From assembly GCF_017315725.1 (NCBI RefSeq), contig NZ_JAFLRG010000001.1:3844001-3908000 (forward strand): 64,000 nt of DNA. The letters are read 5' to 3'. This DNA comes from Trinickia acidisoli. GTDB lineage: Bacteria; Pseudomonadota; Gammaproteobacteria; Burkholderiales; Burkholderiaceae. Each line of letters starts with the position of its first letter. The first letter of the stretch is position 1. Made by a program: the position numbers and the translations under genes. The notes below the pieces were generated by a model. That model was given only the letters and a program-made list of their open reading frames with translations. It ran no database searches and was not told the origin of the DNA. Below are positions 26,433 through 35,239 of the stretch, piece after piece.

Positions 26433-26478
26433 CTCTTAATCCGTAGGTCGAGTGTTCGAGCCACTCACGCCCCACCAA
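26433..26478 (+). repeat. attR: right 46-bp direct repeat (tRNA-Lys 3' fragment)
   Basis: Identical over 46 bases to 18152-18197. It lacks the 5' half of the tRNA and is not a functional tRNA gene. It marks the right end of the integrated element. Confidence 0.95.
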
Positions 26479-26500
26479 AGAATTCTGTAGTTGAAAATCA

Positions 26501-26532
26501 AGCACTTGCGAGCGATCGCGGTGCTTTTTTTT
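26501..26532 (+). terminator. Ancestral tRNA-Lys terminator, now right of attR
   Basis: AGCAC...GTGCT (outer stem) with inner GCGA/TCGC and loop GCGA is followed by eight T bases. It was presumably the original terminator of tRNA-Lys before insertion, now separated from it by 8.3 kb and replaced by the hairpin at 18205-18232. Confidence 0.8.
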
Positions 26533-26548
26533 CGTCTATAGCCAGCGC

Positions 26549-27355
26549 GTGCAGGCGTCAAAAACTGGCCTTTGCCGGAATGAACGTATTGCCGGCCTAT
26601 GCACGCAGCTCAAGCTCGACTGTATGGCCCGCGATTGGGGCTCGCTCGCGCAGCACGCGGCAACGCGTGATGCGAGCTTGGCCGACTTCCTGGAGCAACT
26701 GCTACAGGCGGAATTCGATGCGCGCGAAGAACGTAAGCGGCAGACGCTCACGAAGCTCGCGTCGTTGCCGAGCATCAAGACGTTGGAGCAATACGACTTC
26801 GCCTTCGCCAGCGGCGCACCGCGAGCGCAGATTCAAGAGTTAGCTAGCTTGGCGTTTATCGAGCGCGCCGAGAATGTGGTGCTGCTCGGCCCAAGCGGCG
26901 TCGGCAAGACGCATGTTGCGAGTGCGCTTGCCTATCGCGCGACGCAGGCGGGCATCAAGACGCGGTTCATCACGGCCGCCGACCTGATGATGCAACTGGC
27001 AACAGCGCGGCAGCAGAATCGACTGAAGGAGTTCTTCAATCGAGCGGTCGTCGGACCGAGGCTACTCGCAATCGACGAAATCGGCTATTTGCCGTTCGGG
27101 CGCGAGGAAGCGGACCTGTTCTTCAACGTCGTCGCCAAGCGCTACGAGCGCGGCGCCATCGTATTGACGAGCAACTTGCCGTTCACGCAATGGGCTTCGG
27201 CGTTCGCCGACGACCAGACGCTAACGGCAGCGATGCTCGACAGGTTGCTACATCACGCGCACATTGTGCAAATCAGCGGCGAGAGCTACCGCTTAAAAGA
27301 CAAGCGCAAAGCTGGGCAAACGAGCACGCGGGCGGGCGCGAAGGCCGCCACGTGA
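26549..27355 (+). CDS. istB: IstB-type transposition helper ATPase
   Basis: AAA+ ATPase that assists the IstA transposase. The 268-residue frame has Walker A LLGPSGVGKTH (about residues 112-122), Walker B LLAIDEIGYLPFG and sensor-1 IVLTSNLPF, and the usual C-terminal HHAHIVQISGESYRLKDKR. The first dozen residues (from GTG 26549) are not family-like, suggesting that the true start was lost at the junction near 26570. No istA gene precedes it, so the gene is an orphan. Confidence 0.88.
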   Translation: MQASKTGLCRNERIAGLCTQLKLDCMARDWGSLAQHAATRDASLADFLEQLLQAEFDAREERKRQTLTKLASLPSIKTLEQYDFAFASGAPRAQIQELASLAFIERAENVVLLGPSGVGKTHVASALAYRATQAGIKTRFITAADLMMQLATARQQNRLKEFFNRAVVGPRLLAIDEIGYLPFGREEADLFFNVVAKRYERGAIVLTSNLPFTQWASAFADDQTLTAAMLDRLLHHAHIVQISGESYRLKDKRKAGQTSTRAGAKAAT

Positions 27356-27428
27356 TAAGGGCCCGGGTGGGTCAGTTTTACTTCGTCGATTCGCCGGAAA
27401 GTGGGTCAGATTTAAATCGGCGTTGACA
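26549..27428 (+). mobile_element. IS21-family remnant (istB and right end only)
   Basis: Contains istB and a right end with two GTGGGTCAG repeats (27367-27375 and 27401-27409) ending at about 27428 in CGTTGACA, typical of IS21-type multiple terminal repeats. The left end and istA transposase are missing, so it cannot transpose by itself. It sits directly between the tRNA-element attR and the T6SS effector genes. Confidence 0.85.
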
Positions 27429-27884
27429 GCTACGCCCCCTTCTTGAAATCGGATGCTCACGGCGCCGTCGTCCGACACAAAGACAAGCGGCAAAATGGCA
27501 ATCGAGGCGAACTTCGCCAGCGCGGCGGCGTGGTGTTGGTTCATCGTAGATAAATATTTGGGGACGGTCGACCTGAGACGTGACCTCCTGTCGCCCTAAA
27601 CAAAACAGCCTGGATGCCCTCACTCGCTTGCCGGAGCACCGGGCTAGCCCGAACACTTGCGTTCGTCGGGCATCAGAGACAGTCGTTGCGGCAACCTGCG
27701 TCAGCGCTCAGAAACTGTGGAGCCAATCTACATAACCTCGGGAGGCAATCTAACGCCAACCGATCAGGTTCGAAGTGCCCGATTGTCGACCAAGCTTACT
27801 GGCGCGAAGTTTCCTGCGTCCACGCCGAAACGCGAGCGGAAATGTTGTGAAATCTGCTCTCCAGAGAGGGCTGACGTGCCGGGG
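27429..27884. other. Gene-free stretch between IS remnant and PAAR gene
   Basis: This 456-base stretch has no gene I can support. A minus-strand frame from 27544 (MNQHHAAALAKFASIAILPLVF...) reads into and is cut by the IS end at 27428 and may be the N-terminal scrap of a gene broken by the insertion. The rest shows neither repeats nor promoters that I could identify. Confidence 0.4.
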
Positions 27885-28142
27885 CTACAACGACGAGATC
27901 AGTCGAGCGCCGCATTCGGTCGGGTCGTTGTGATACGCGACCGGCTTACCGTGATGATTGCGCTGGCTGTTCTCCGGAAGGATCTTGAAGTTTCCCTTGC
28001 ATTGCGGACACCACGTCATGTCGTCCTTCAAGGCGACGGGCACGCCCAACGCTTTCAGGTCGTCGCTCGCGGTGATCACTTGGCCGCCATGTGTCGTCGT
28101 GTCGTTCAGACGGATTACGCCACGCCCGCTTTCATCTTTCAT
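27885..28142 (-). CDS. PAAR-domain protein (T6SS spike tip)
   Basis: An 85-residue PAAR protein that should cap the VgrG spike and carry effectors. The family pattern is clear: GVIRLNDTTTHGGQVITASD, then ALGVPVALKDDMTWCPQCKG. His, Cys and Cys zinc-site residues are present; the last turn has HHGKPVAYHNDPTECGARL. ATG 28142 is preceded by GAGGAAGG; a TTG two codons earlier is alternative. It is the last gene of the vgrG operon, 12 bases after the DUF6708 gene. There is no C-terminal toxin extension, so it probably serves the VasX-like effector or sharpens the shared spike. Confidence 0.88.
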   Translation of the reverse strand: MKDESGRGVIRLNDTTTHGGQVITASDDLKALGVPVALKDDMTWCPQCKGNFKILPENSQRNHHGKPVAYHNDPTECGARLISSL

Positions 28143-28154
28143 TTGCAACCTTCC

Positions 28155-29243
28155 TCATGCTCGCCTCACTGCAAGGCGTTGGTCAACACTCGGATCCTTG
28201 AGCCAAGCTGCTGCATGCAACCGGCCGTCCGGTTCTCCGCTCCAACCTTCGGTCCGCGCCTTCGGATCATTCGGGTACTCGCCTCGCTGCTGGGCCAGCA
28301 CAGTGTCGCCCCAGCCGACCGGTGTGCCGGAGCGTGGCTCGGCGTTGGGGTCATTCGGGTCGATCTTCGAAATCTTTTCAATCGACTCCGGCCAGATGGG
28401 CGCACGACAGGTCGCGTTGGCGAGAATGCGCATGACCGTGAACACCGCAATGAACGGCATCATGATCATGCGCCAGAAGACAGGAGCCCGCATGCCCACA
28501 CTATAGAGCGAGAACAGGAACGATTCCCGCGGTGTCTCGTTTTCGGTGTGGAAGAGCATCGGTTTAGGCAAGCCGCTAGGACCGTCGTTCATGTACTTGC
28601 ACCAGTAGTTCCATTGCGCAAGCGCAAGTTCCACTTCGACCGCGCCCACCCACTCTCGGCCGATCGAGAACACGCGGGTTACGTTGCCCTGGTTGTCAAC
28701 CGTGTAGTGCCGAATGTGGTACACGGTATTGAACTGCGTGACTTCCTTGTGCAAACAAAAGAGGGACTCTGCGGCCCACGGCGCCTCCCAGACAACGTCG
28801 CCCTCGCCCGGCTTTGCGAAGAATCGCCGGGCGCGAATCGCATACAGCTTCCGAGCCTCGCGATGGAACCGGATCGGCCGGTAGCGCAGGCCGAAGAACA
28901 AGCCTCGGCCCACCTTCCAGACAATAGCTGCAAAGACAAGTGAGATCCCTGCTGCCGCGATATTCCCCAGCACGCCTCCGGCGTATGGGTAGCGGACGTT
29001 GGTTAGCCAGTAAACATATGGCCCGATCCCGATGAAAGCGGAAGCAAAAAAGACCCCCGTAATGAACCACTGTTTCTCTAGAAACGCGGGTTCCGTCGCG
29101 TCCATGTATGTCGCATTGATTCTGAATATCGATCCGGTGTCCCACATATCTGGACTCATGGGTCGATCGATCTGCAGTTGGTGTTCCATGTCCCATGCGG
29201 GCACGGGCTTACCTATACAGTTCTTCATTAAACGTTCGTCCAT
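28155..29243 (-). CDS. DUF6708-like membrane protein, candidate T6SS immunity/accessory
   Basis: A 362-residue protein with three hydrophobic segments: two in residues 58-115 (WFITGVFFASAFIGIGPYVYW; NIAAAGISLVFAAIVW) and one near residue 270 (FWRMIMMPFIAVFTVM). Between them is a soluble domain rich in aromatic residues, and after them a Pro-rich C-terminus. I associate the family with DUF6708, found beside T6SS effectors. It begins three bases after the VasX-like gene stop, the position of the immunity gene for a pore-forming effector, which would act in the inner membrane. Immunity is inference from position and topology. Confidence 0.65.
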   Translation of the reverse strand: MDERLMKNCIGKPVPAWDMEHQLQIDRPMSPDMWDTGSIFRINATYMDATEPAFLEKQWFITGVFFASAFIGIGPYVYWLTNVRYPYAGGVLGNIAAAGISLVFAAIVWKVGRGLFFGLRYRPIRFHREARKLYAIRARRFFAKPGEGDVVWEAPWAAESLFCLHKEVTQFNTVYHIRHYTVDNQGNVTRVFSIGREWVGAVEVELALAQWNYWCKYMNDGPSGLPKPMLFHTENETPRESFLFSLYSVGMRAPVFWRMIMMPFIAVFTVMRILANATCRAPIWPESIEKISKIDPNDPNAEPRSGTPVGWGDTVLAQQRGEYPNDPKARTEGWSGEPDGRLHAAAWLKDPSVDQRLAVRRA

Positions 29244-29246
29244 ACA

Positions 29247-31811
29247 CTAGCCTCCCGCCGCCGAATTAAACGCCTGCAATTCAGCATCCAGCGAATCATA
29301 GTGCTCGCCCCTACCAAATTTGCACCGCGATATCCAGTCTTTAATCGCTGAGGCCTTAACCTTAGCGATCGCCACACCAACCAGGATCGAAAGAATCAAA
29401 ATCGGCCAGAAGAAGGGGATTGAGCCCAGAAATGCCGCGACCGCACAATATGCTCCAAGCCCGCCGCTAGCGACGTACAGCCATCCCAACTTCGACTCAT
29501 GATTTCCGAAGGCTTCAGGCGCATTGTGAAACAGGTCATAGCCTGCAAGCACCAGCCCAGCAATCGCGCCGAGAGCCCGCCCTCCGTATTTTCCGTACTC
29601 CGAATAGCGTTCGGCGTTCGCCCAATGCTTCATGATGAATGCCGACAATGGATGGCTTTCCGACTTCGCAACGGTTTCTGACGCCGTTTCGATCACGTTC
29701 CCCATTACCGACGCGATACACGCGGCGAACTTCATCGTGTTTTCGCCCCGGTTAAATTGATCGCTGCCGGACAAGTCCTGCGTGGCGAACACAAGCGTCG
29801 CCATCTGGAACACCGCGGTCGCGACGCCTAGGTTGAACTCACTGGGTGAGCCAAGCCACTTTTTCGCGGTTTCCACTCCCGGCACCTTGATGGCCTTGAT
29901 CGCGCTGGCATTCAGTTTCCCATCTTTAACGAGCGCATCGGTGTCCATTTCATAGGCGACGATATTTGGATCGGACGGTGGAGCCGCCTTCGTGACCTCC
30001 TTCCCAACCTGAGTCGCCGCCGCGCGCCTTTCCGTTCGATCACCCTCCAGATCAAGACCCGCCTCTTTGGCTTGCTCCAATGTCCAGTCGCGTATCGCGA
30101 GCTTGCTGACCTGCGATGGCTTGAGCCGAACGCCCGCTTGAAGCGACAGCCGGATGGTGATGTATCCGAGGGCCGCGTTGCGAACGCCTTTCGTCAGAAT
30201 TGCAACGACCTGGTTAGCGGTGGTAACGAGCAGTCGATCACGTAGATTGGCTCTCTTCTCGAGCTTCTCGACCTCCGAGACGGCACCTTTATAGATATTG
30301 AGAAAGTTCTCGTACTGAATATCCGAACCGTGAACTTGTGCGTCCGCCGCCTTCATCAACTGTTCGTAATTGAACATCAACGCTCGTGTGTAGACGTTGC
30401 GCGTATCGGCCGCCTTTTGGCTTAGCCAATCGTCGAGTACCTTCTTACACGCTTCCGTGCCGGCTGCCGTGCCGATCGCCTGTGCACACGATTCACTGTA
30501 CGCATACCCGCTACGGATGTCGTGTATGTCATGATTGCCCGCCATCCAATCGGCGAGAAGCTGCGAGTTCAACCAGTCAGCATGCGCTTGGACAAGGGGT
30601 TGCCATTTCGGCTTAAACGCATCGAGCGCGCGTTGGTATTCCTCAGGGAAGCGTTTCAGCGACTCCTCATCAATCACGCTAATCCGCTTACCGTCCGGCC
30701 CAATTTTGGTCGATGCTTCTTCCCAAGCTTCGTTGGCAGCCTCCTCTTGTGTCGCGGGGATGTTGTCCGTCTTCTCTTGTACCTCTTTTGCAGCTTGATC
30801 GAGACTCCCGGTCTTTATCCACGCACGTAACATATTGAACGCGCCCATCGGATCTGCGACGGCCGGCATACGCGCTTCGATGTTAGCCTTGTTCGCTTCT
30901 TCAATGACCTTCGAGCCACCATAAGTCAGGTTCGTTAGCGCCTTCGCGTCAGCTCGAATGCCGGACTCGGCACGGTCCAAGAGTTGGGCCGAAATGTACT
31001 TCCAGTAAATCTGCTCGTCGAAACCGTTGTTCCGATTCGGAACGGTCAGCTCGGCGAGATCATTCGCAATGCCGACCGGGTCGTTCACTGCGACAATGAA
31101 GCCCTTCTTGAAAGGGGATTGCGCCATCGCTCCCCCGATGCGCTTTGCGGTGTTGCGCTGACGTAGGCGGATTTCGTCTTTAGGTGAGCGATTGCTAAAG
31201 CCGAACGCGTCCTTCATCGCTTTGTCGTCCATCGCGAAGTGCGCGACCTTGCCGTGGGCCGCTTCGAACTCCCCCGTGTCGGCCGCTCCGCCGGCAATCA
31301 TCGCCGTTACGTTGATGCATTGCATATGCTGCTTGCGCCATGCCGCATCGCCAATCTTGTTGTGAACGAGCTCTTTCGTCCATCGGACATTCGACCACCC
31401 GATCCAAAAATTGGTTGCCTCATCCGTCGAGGGCGTATGTTCGACACTAACGCACCTTCCTAGAGACTCGAAGTCCATTTCGCCTCGGCTGATGCAGCTT
31501 TGGGTCAGCGCATCCTTGGCCCCGGGCGGCGGCGTCGTGTCGGGCGGAAAATGCCATAACGAGCCGTCATCGAGGACCATGTAGGCGTCAAGCCGCTTGC
31601 GCTTCTCATCGTAGGTGTACAGATACCCCTGGCGCAGTCCCCGCAAAGTGTATTTCGCGGCGCCAACCGACTTCGGCGCACGGCCGTCGATTTTGAAATT
31701 GCCCGACAAATCGGGGGCTTTCGCCGCACCACGCGGACAAGCGACGGCATACCGAACAGGATAGATCAGTACCGACTGGCGATCGCACAGCGGACAGCCT
31801 TTTGTTGTCAT
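29247..31811 (-). CDS. VasX-like pore-forming T6SS effector
   Basis: An 854-residue effector. The N-terminus MTTKGCPLCDRQSVLIYPVR with VACPRG is the VasX/BTH_I2691-type N-terminal domain, which links to VgrG through a DUF4123 adaptor. A long helical middle region (residues 200-650) is followed by four hydrophobic segments in the last 200 residues (for example FNLGVATAVFQMATLVF and YVASGGLGAYCAVAAFLGSI), the colicin-like membrane-inserting part. Its ATG overlaps the DUF4123 stop (ATGA). The order vgrG, DUF4123, effector, membrane protein matches the Vibrio vasX layout. It should depolarise the inner membrane of rival cells; the target range is unknown. Confidence 0.85.
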   Translation of the reverse strand: MTTKGCPLCDRQSVLIYPVRYAVACPRGAAKAPDLSGNFKIDGRAPKSVGAAKYTLRGLRQGYLYTYDEKRKRLDAYMVLDDGSLWHFPPDTTPPPGAKDALTQSCISRGEMDFESLGRCVSVEHTPSTDEATNFWIGWSNVRWTKELVHNKIGDAAWRKQHMQCINVTAMIAGGAADTGEFEAAHGKVAHFAMDDKAMKDAFGFSNRSPKDEIRLRQRNTAKRIGGAMAQSPFKKGFIVAVNDPVGIANDLAELTVPNRNNGFDEQIYWKYISAQLLDRAESGIRADAKALTNLTYGGSKVIEEANKANIEARMPAVADPMGAFNMLRAWIKTGSLDQAAKEVQEKTDNIPATQEEAANEAWEEASTKIGPDGKRISVIDEESLKRFPEEYQRALDAFKPKWQPLVQAHADWLNSQLLADWMAGNHDIHDIRSGYAYSESCAQAIGTAAGTEACKKVLDDWLSQKAADTRNVYTRALMFNYEQLMKAADAQVHGSDIQYENFLNIYKGAVSEVEKLEKRANLRDRLLVTTANQVVAILTKGVRNAALGYITIRLSLQAGVRLKPSQVSKLAIRDWTLEQAKEAGLDLEGDRTERRAAATQVGKEVTKAAPPSDPNIVAYEMDTDALVKDGKLNASAIKAIKVPGVETAKKWLGSPSEFNLGVATAVFQMATLVFATQDLSGSDQFNRGENTMKFAACIASVMGNVIETASETVAKSESHPLSAFIMKHWANAERYSEYGKYGGRALGAIAGLVLAGYDLFHNAPEAFGNHESKLGWLYVASGGLGAYCAVAAFLGSIPFFWPILILSILVGVAIAKVKASAIKDWISRCKFGRGEHYDSLDAELQAFNSAAGG

Positions 31812-32578
31812 CGTTTCGATCCTTGTATTTCGGCGTCGATCGCGAAGTCATCCCGCACTCGCTGCGACATGAACCCCACAAGCACATCGACATCCTTCGT
31901 ATCGCTACTCAATTCCAATTCGGAAAACAGCCCATCGAGTGTCGCAGGGAGTCGAGTGGCTAGCTCGACCGACAGGGCCGGTAGGCGACGCAGCACGCGA
32001 TCAGCGACTTCGCTGTGATTGATGCGGGTCCATTGCTCTGGACGCGGCCAGCCCAACGGGCGATCGTCATCCGCGGCCTCCTTGGGAGCATTCGTGACAC
32101 TCCATCGGTGGCCCGCCCACGCAAACTGCCACTCGCGGATCGGGCCAAGCAGTGCTTGTTGCTGCATCGAATCGAGAATCGCCAGCGTCAGCGTCAATAC
32201 GCGTGGATCGTAATAACGCCAGAAGGCCGCCTTGCCGTCTGCTCCCGGCCCCACCAGGTGGCGTGCCAAGTGTTCGCTGACTGCGTCTGCGTCAGCCTCA
32301 CTATCAAGCCATGCGCACACCACCGGCGGCCGCTCCACGTATGCTTCCGCCATCCAGCACTCCGTCGCTAGCGCCCGCGTTTCGTCGTCCAACGCAGCCA
32401 CATCGACCAGTTGCGGCATCAGTTCCTCGCGGTGCGCGAGTATCCGTGGGGTACAGGGCCGCATATTGACTTCGGCCAGTTCGGGCACGTGAACTAGCGC
32501 TGCCGGTTCGATTAGCAAGAAACCGCGGGTCAATGGTCCTGAGAGGTTGGAGGCGGCCTGCATCTGAGAAATCGTCAT
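31808..32578 (-). CDS. DUF4123 effector adaptor (Tap/TEC chaperone)
   Basis: A 256-residue cytoplasmic adaptor that loads an effector on its cognate VgrG. Family features are the N-terminal GFLLIEPAALVHVPELAEV and the central LTLAILDSMQQQALLGPIREW segment with W-W-repeats. It lies nine bases after vgrG and overlaps the effector start by four bases, the standard arrangement for a VasX-type effector. ATG 32578 is used; an internal ATG follows at residue 6. Confidence 0.85.
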   Translation of the reverse strand: MTISQMQAASNLSGPLTRGFLLIEPAALVHVPELAEVNMRPCTPRILAHREELMPQLVDVAALDDETRALATECWMAEAYVERPPVVCAWLDSEADADAVSEHLARHLVGPGADGKAAFWRYYDPRVLTLTLAILDSMQQQALLGPIREWQFAWAGHRWSVTNAPKEAADDDRPLGWPRPEQWTRINHSEVADRVLRRLPALSVELATRLPATLDGLFSELELSSDTKDVDVLVGFMSQRVRDDFAIDAEIQGSKR

Positions 32579-32587
32579 ACCGGATCC

Positions 32588-35071
32588 TCAACTCAGTGCG
32601 ACCGACGCCTGGCCCGACTGGGCTGCCCCACTCGCAACCTTCTCGCAAAGGTCATTGCCTGGGAACTGTGCAGGAACGCTTTCTGGCCCCATCGTGCTGT
32701 GGCTTGCCGCGTAAATGACGTTGCTGCCGGGGGTCTTGCCGTTGATACCATTGGCGTCGATCACGAGTTCGCTGTTGCCGGCGTTGAGCCGAATACCTTG
32801 TTTCGCCGTGATGTTGATCCAGTCGGTGGTACTGATGATCGCCACGACCTTTTTCGCGAGTAGCTCGAGTTCATCGTCCTGCGCTTGAACCTGAATCTTG
32901 CCGCTGGCTGCAATGAGCTTCACGCCCATGCGGTGCACGAACAGCGAGAATTTCTCCGACACGCTTGCAAAAAGCGATTGGCCTGCCGCGATCGAGACGT
33001 TCTGACCAGAGGTGACGGCAACGTGCTGGCCACCCGTCAGGTGTGCGGTCGCAGGCGTAGTCATCTCCAAGCCGGCCGCCCCTGCAAGCAGCAAGTGCGC
33101 TTCGTTCAGCTCTGGGAAAGCCCCCTCACCCCCACCCGCCCCCTTGATGCCATCGGCCTGCGATTTCAGCGCATCGGCCACCTGACTCTGATCGGCACCG
33201 CTGTCCTGCGCCTCATGCTTTTGAGCCAGCTTGCCGAGCTGATCGTGCAGTGTTTGTGCTTTGGTGAGACGCGACACAGGCTCACTGACATCGGCGATGT
33301 GCGACTTCCCCTCCGGCCGTACCTCGGTACTGACCAACATACCTTTGCCCGAGCGAATGGCGCCGACCGCATCGGTGCGCAACTCGAAGCCTTCGCCGCG
33401 CGCTTCTTGCCGGCCCTGCCAGTCCTCGATGCGCGTGATGCTCCCCAGCGATAGCTGACTCGCGACATGGTCCGATCTCAACTGCGTCTGGATAGCGTTG
33501 GCCGTATCGTCGAACACCAGGTGGTTGCTGCGTCCGCCCGCCCGATTACCGGCGTCGCCGACAAGCTCGCGACTGCGAATGCCGGTCAGCGCCCGCTGAT
33601 GCGGCAACCGCCACGCCGGCAGGTTCGCCGAGTTGCTCACGCGGCCCGTTACAAGAGGATGGTCAGGGTTACCATCAAGCCATTGCACGACCACCTCGGA
33701 CCCAATCCGAGGCAGCGCATTCATGCCTTGACTGCCCCCCGCCCAACCGCTCGACACACGCACCCACGTTGTGTACTTGCCTTCTCGATCCCAATGAAAC
33801 TGAAGCAGGACACGGCCGTACTCGTCCGTGTAAAGGCTCTCGCCGCTCGGCCCGACCACCGTCGCCGTCTGGGGCGCCAGGATGCGTGTTTGCACGCTGT
33901 TGTATCCAGGCATCGGCCGCCACGGCGTGCGTTTGCTCACACACGTGAATCGATTGCTGTAGGTCGCCGGGGCGCCCGCACCCTGAAGGTAATTGTTCGT
34001 CGCCGTGTGATGCGCGGATACGATCAGGTATTCGTCGTCGTGGCTGTTACCGCTGATCGACTGACCGAAGTGGTCCCTCAACCGAAACCAGCGGCCCGGC
34101 ATCACGTAGCGGTTGTTACCGCTCGCCTCCCATTGCCGCGCGATCACCTCGATCGCGTCGATACGTCGCCCGGTTTGCTGCTGGCCGTGATCCGTGTTGC
34201 GATGCCCGTATGCGCCAACGTACTCGTACCACTCCAGTTCCTGCGCGCCTGTGCTTTTCGACGCATCGGTTCGCGCGTCGGCCAAGCCGCCGGTACGCGC
34301 GTTCAGCGCCGACTCTTTGAAGTTGGCACGCGACTGTGCGATGTGCGTGGACGTGGCTTGTTGAATCAGCGACCACCGCGCGATGCCGTCCGCTTCCTGA
34401 GAGCCGGCCTTGTCCTGATATGGAATGTCGGGACTGCTGCCGTCGATCGCCGGCTCAGTACGCACGGGATCGGAGACGATCAGCTTGTGCTCCGCCGCGG
34501 TGTGCTCGTACCAGTAGCACAGGCCCTGATGCTCCCAGCGCCGATGAACGTAATTGTGATCGTGCTCGTCGAACTGGCACGCCATCGTCATCGGCAGGTC
34601 TTTCTCATAGACCCGCCACTCCCACACCGGCAGCGTGCCGTAGTCTTCCAAGATCGTGGCCGTCTGACCGCGGATAGTTAGATCGAGGAACAAGCGATTG
34701 TTTTTGCGTAGTCTCAGATACCGCATCCACGGGCCTATATCGGCCTCGTAGAAAGCGATCCCGCCATCGGTCCTAACCAGACGGAACGCAAAGACATAGC
34801 CATTGAAATACCGAAAGCTCCCGTCATCGCGCAGCAATTGCACGCAGATCTGTTTGCCAACGAAGTCCTTTGGATCGAGCTTTGCGTTATCCGACAGTAT
34901 CTCGACAACGAACTGGAAATCGCGCGATAGAGATTCTTCGCCTTCCAGGCGGTTGATCAATAGGATGTTGTATGGAGCATCGCCCTGCGGGAACGACAGC
35001 GTCAATAGCCGCTTGTTCTGCATTCCAGCTGAGATTTTTCGGAGATCTTGGACAGACACGTTGGTATTCAT
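32588..35071 (-). CDS. vgrG: VgrG spike protein with DUF2345 extension
   Basis: An 827-residue T6SS spike trimer subunit. The gp27-like base (about residues 20-400) is followed by the gp5 OB-fold (YTDEYGRVLLQFHWDREGKY; PRIGSEVVVQWLDGNPDHPL) and a C-terminal DUF2345 domain with repeated beta segments (VTSGQNVSIAAGQSLFA; ITAKQGIRLNAGNSELVI). The C-terminal tail of about 30 residues likely binds the adaptor or PAAR. The ATG at 35071 matches the family start; an ATG at 35098 is alternative. It heads a five-gene vgrG island, behind an AT-rich 168-base gap that probably holds its own promoter. Confidence 0.95.
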   Translation of the reverse strand: MNTNVSVQDLRKISAGMQNKRLLTLSFPQGDAPYNILLINRLEGEESLSRDFQFVVEILSDNAKLDPKDFVGKQICVQLLRDDGSFRYFNGYVFAFRLVRTDGGIAFYEADIGPWMRYLRLRKNNRLFLDLTIRGQTATILEDYGTLPVWEWRVYEKDLPMTMACQFDEHDHNYVHRRWEHQGLCYWYEHTAAEHKLIVSDPVRTEPAIDGSSPDIPYQDKAGSQEADGIARWSLIQQATSTHIAQSRANFKESALNARTGGLADARTDASKSTGAQELEWYEYVGAYGHRNTDHGQQQTGRRIDAIEVIARQWEASGNNRYVMPGRWFRLRDHFGQSISGNSHDDEYLIVSAHHTATNNYLQGAGAPATYSNRFTCVSKRTPWRPMPGYNSVQTRILAPQTATVVGPSGESLYTDEYGRVLLQFHWDREGKYTTWVRVSSGWAGGSQGMNALPRIGSEVVVQWLDGNPDHPLVTGRVSNSANLPAWRLPHQRALTGIRSRELVGDAGNRAGGRSNHLVFDDTANAIQTQLRSDHVASQLSLGSITRIEDWQGRQEARGEGFELRTDAVGAIRSGKGMLVSTEVRPEGKSHIADVSEPVSRLTKAQTLHDQLGKLAQKHEAQDSGADQSQVADALKSQADGIKGAGGGEGAFPELNEAHLLLAGAAGLEMTTPATAHLTGGQHVAVTSGQNVSIAAGQSLFASVSEKFSLFVHRMGVKLIAASGKIQVQAQDDELELLAKKVVAIISTTDWINITAKQGIRLNAGNSELVIDANGINGKTPGSNVIYAASHSTMGPESVPAQFPGNDLCEKVASGAAQSGQASVALS

Positions 35072-35239
35072 TGGCAAGCCCGACAGAAACGCCAACATTC
35101 AAAGTTCGGCGATTCTACACACAACTGCGCGGTGAAAGAACAGATTGGAACGCGATTAACCATCGTTAATAGAAAAAAGAAAATATTGCCGATCTAGCAT
35201 CGTGCATTGAGCAATTATTGCTTTACGAATACCGCTCGT
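35072..35239 (-). promoter_or_regulatory. AT-rich gap upstream of vgrG
   Basis: 168 bases between the second tssF and vgrG, clearly richer in A/T than the flanking genes (AAAAAAGAAAATATTG, TTAACCATCGTTAATAG). It probably holds the vgrG-island promoter, but no -35/-10 pair on the minus strand is convincing. GTTAATAG/ TTAACCATCGTTAA contains a short inverted repeat. Confidence 0.4.

Larger units (their letters stand above)
18152..26478 (+). mobile_element. 8.3 kb integrated element in tRNA-Lys (satellite or integrative replicon)
   Basis: Bounded by 46-bp att repeats and containing a tyrosine integrase, a GpA-type rolling-circle initiator, two phage-like regulators, DUF4224 and a run of very small genes. 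No head, tail, coat, Zot/pI, relaxase coupling protein or conjugation genes are present, so it cannot form particles or transfer on its own. The layout (switch at left, replication in the middle, integrase and cargo at right) resembles phage satellites or integrative mobilizable replicons. Both ends look intact, so excision and circular replication are plausible. Confidence 0.88.

Noticed and set aside
18152..26478. Interpretation as a filamentous prophage
   Set aside because: A short membrane peptide and an HUH replicase suggest it, but there is no Zot/pI ATPase, pIII-like or secretin gene, and the replicase is of the P2 GpA type.
26433..26478. Second tRNA-Lys gene
   Set aside because: Only the 3' part from the anticodon loop onward is present; no acceptor 5' strand or D arm, so it is attR.
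27293..27544. Minus-strand 83-codon frame across the IS right end as a gene
   Set aside because: No ribosome site, cut by the IS terminus, and not recognised; treated as a possible gene scrap only.
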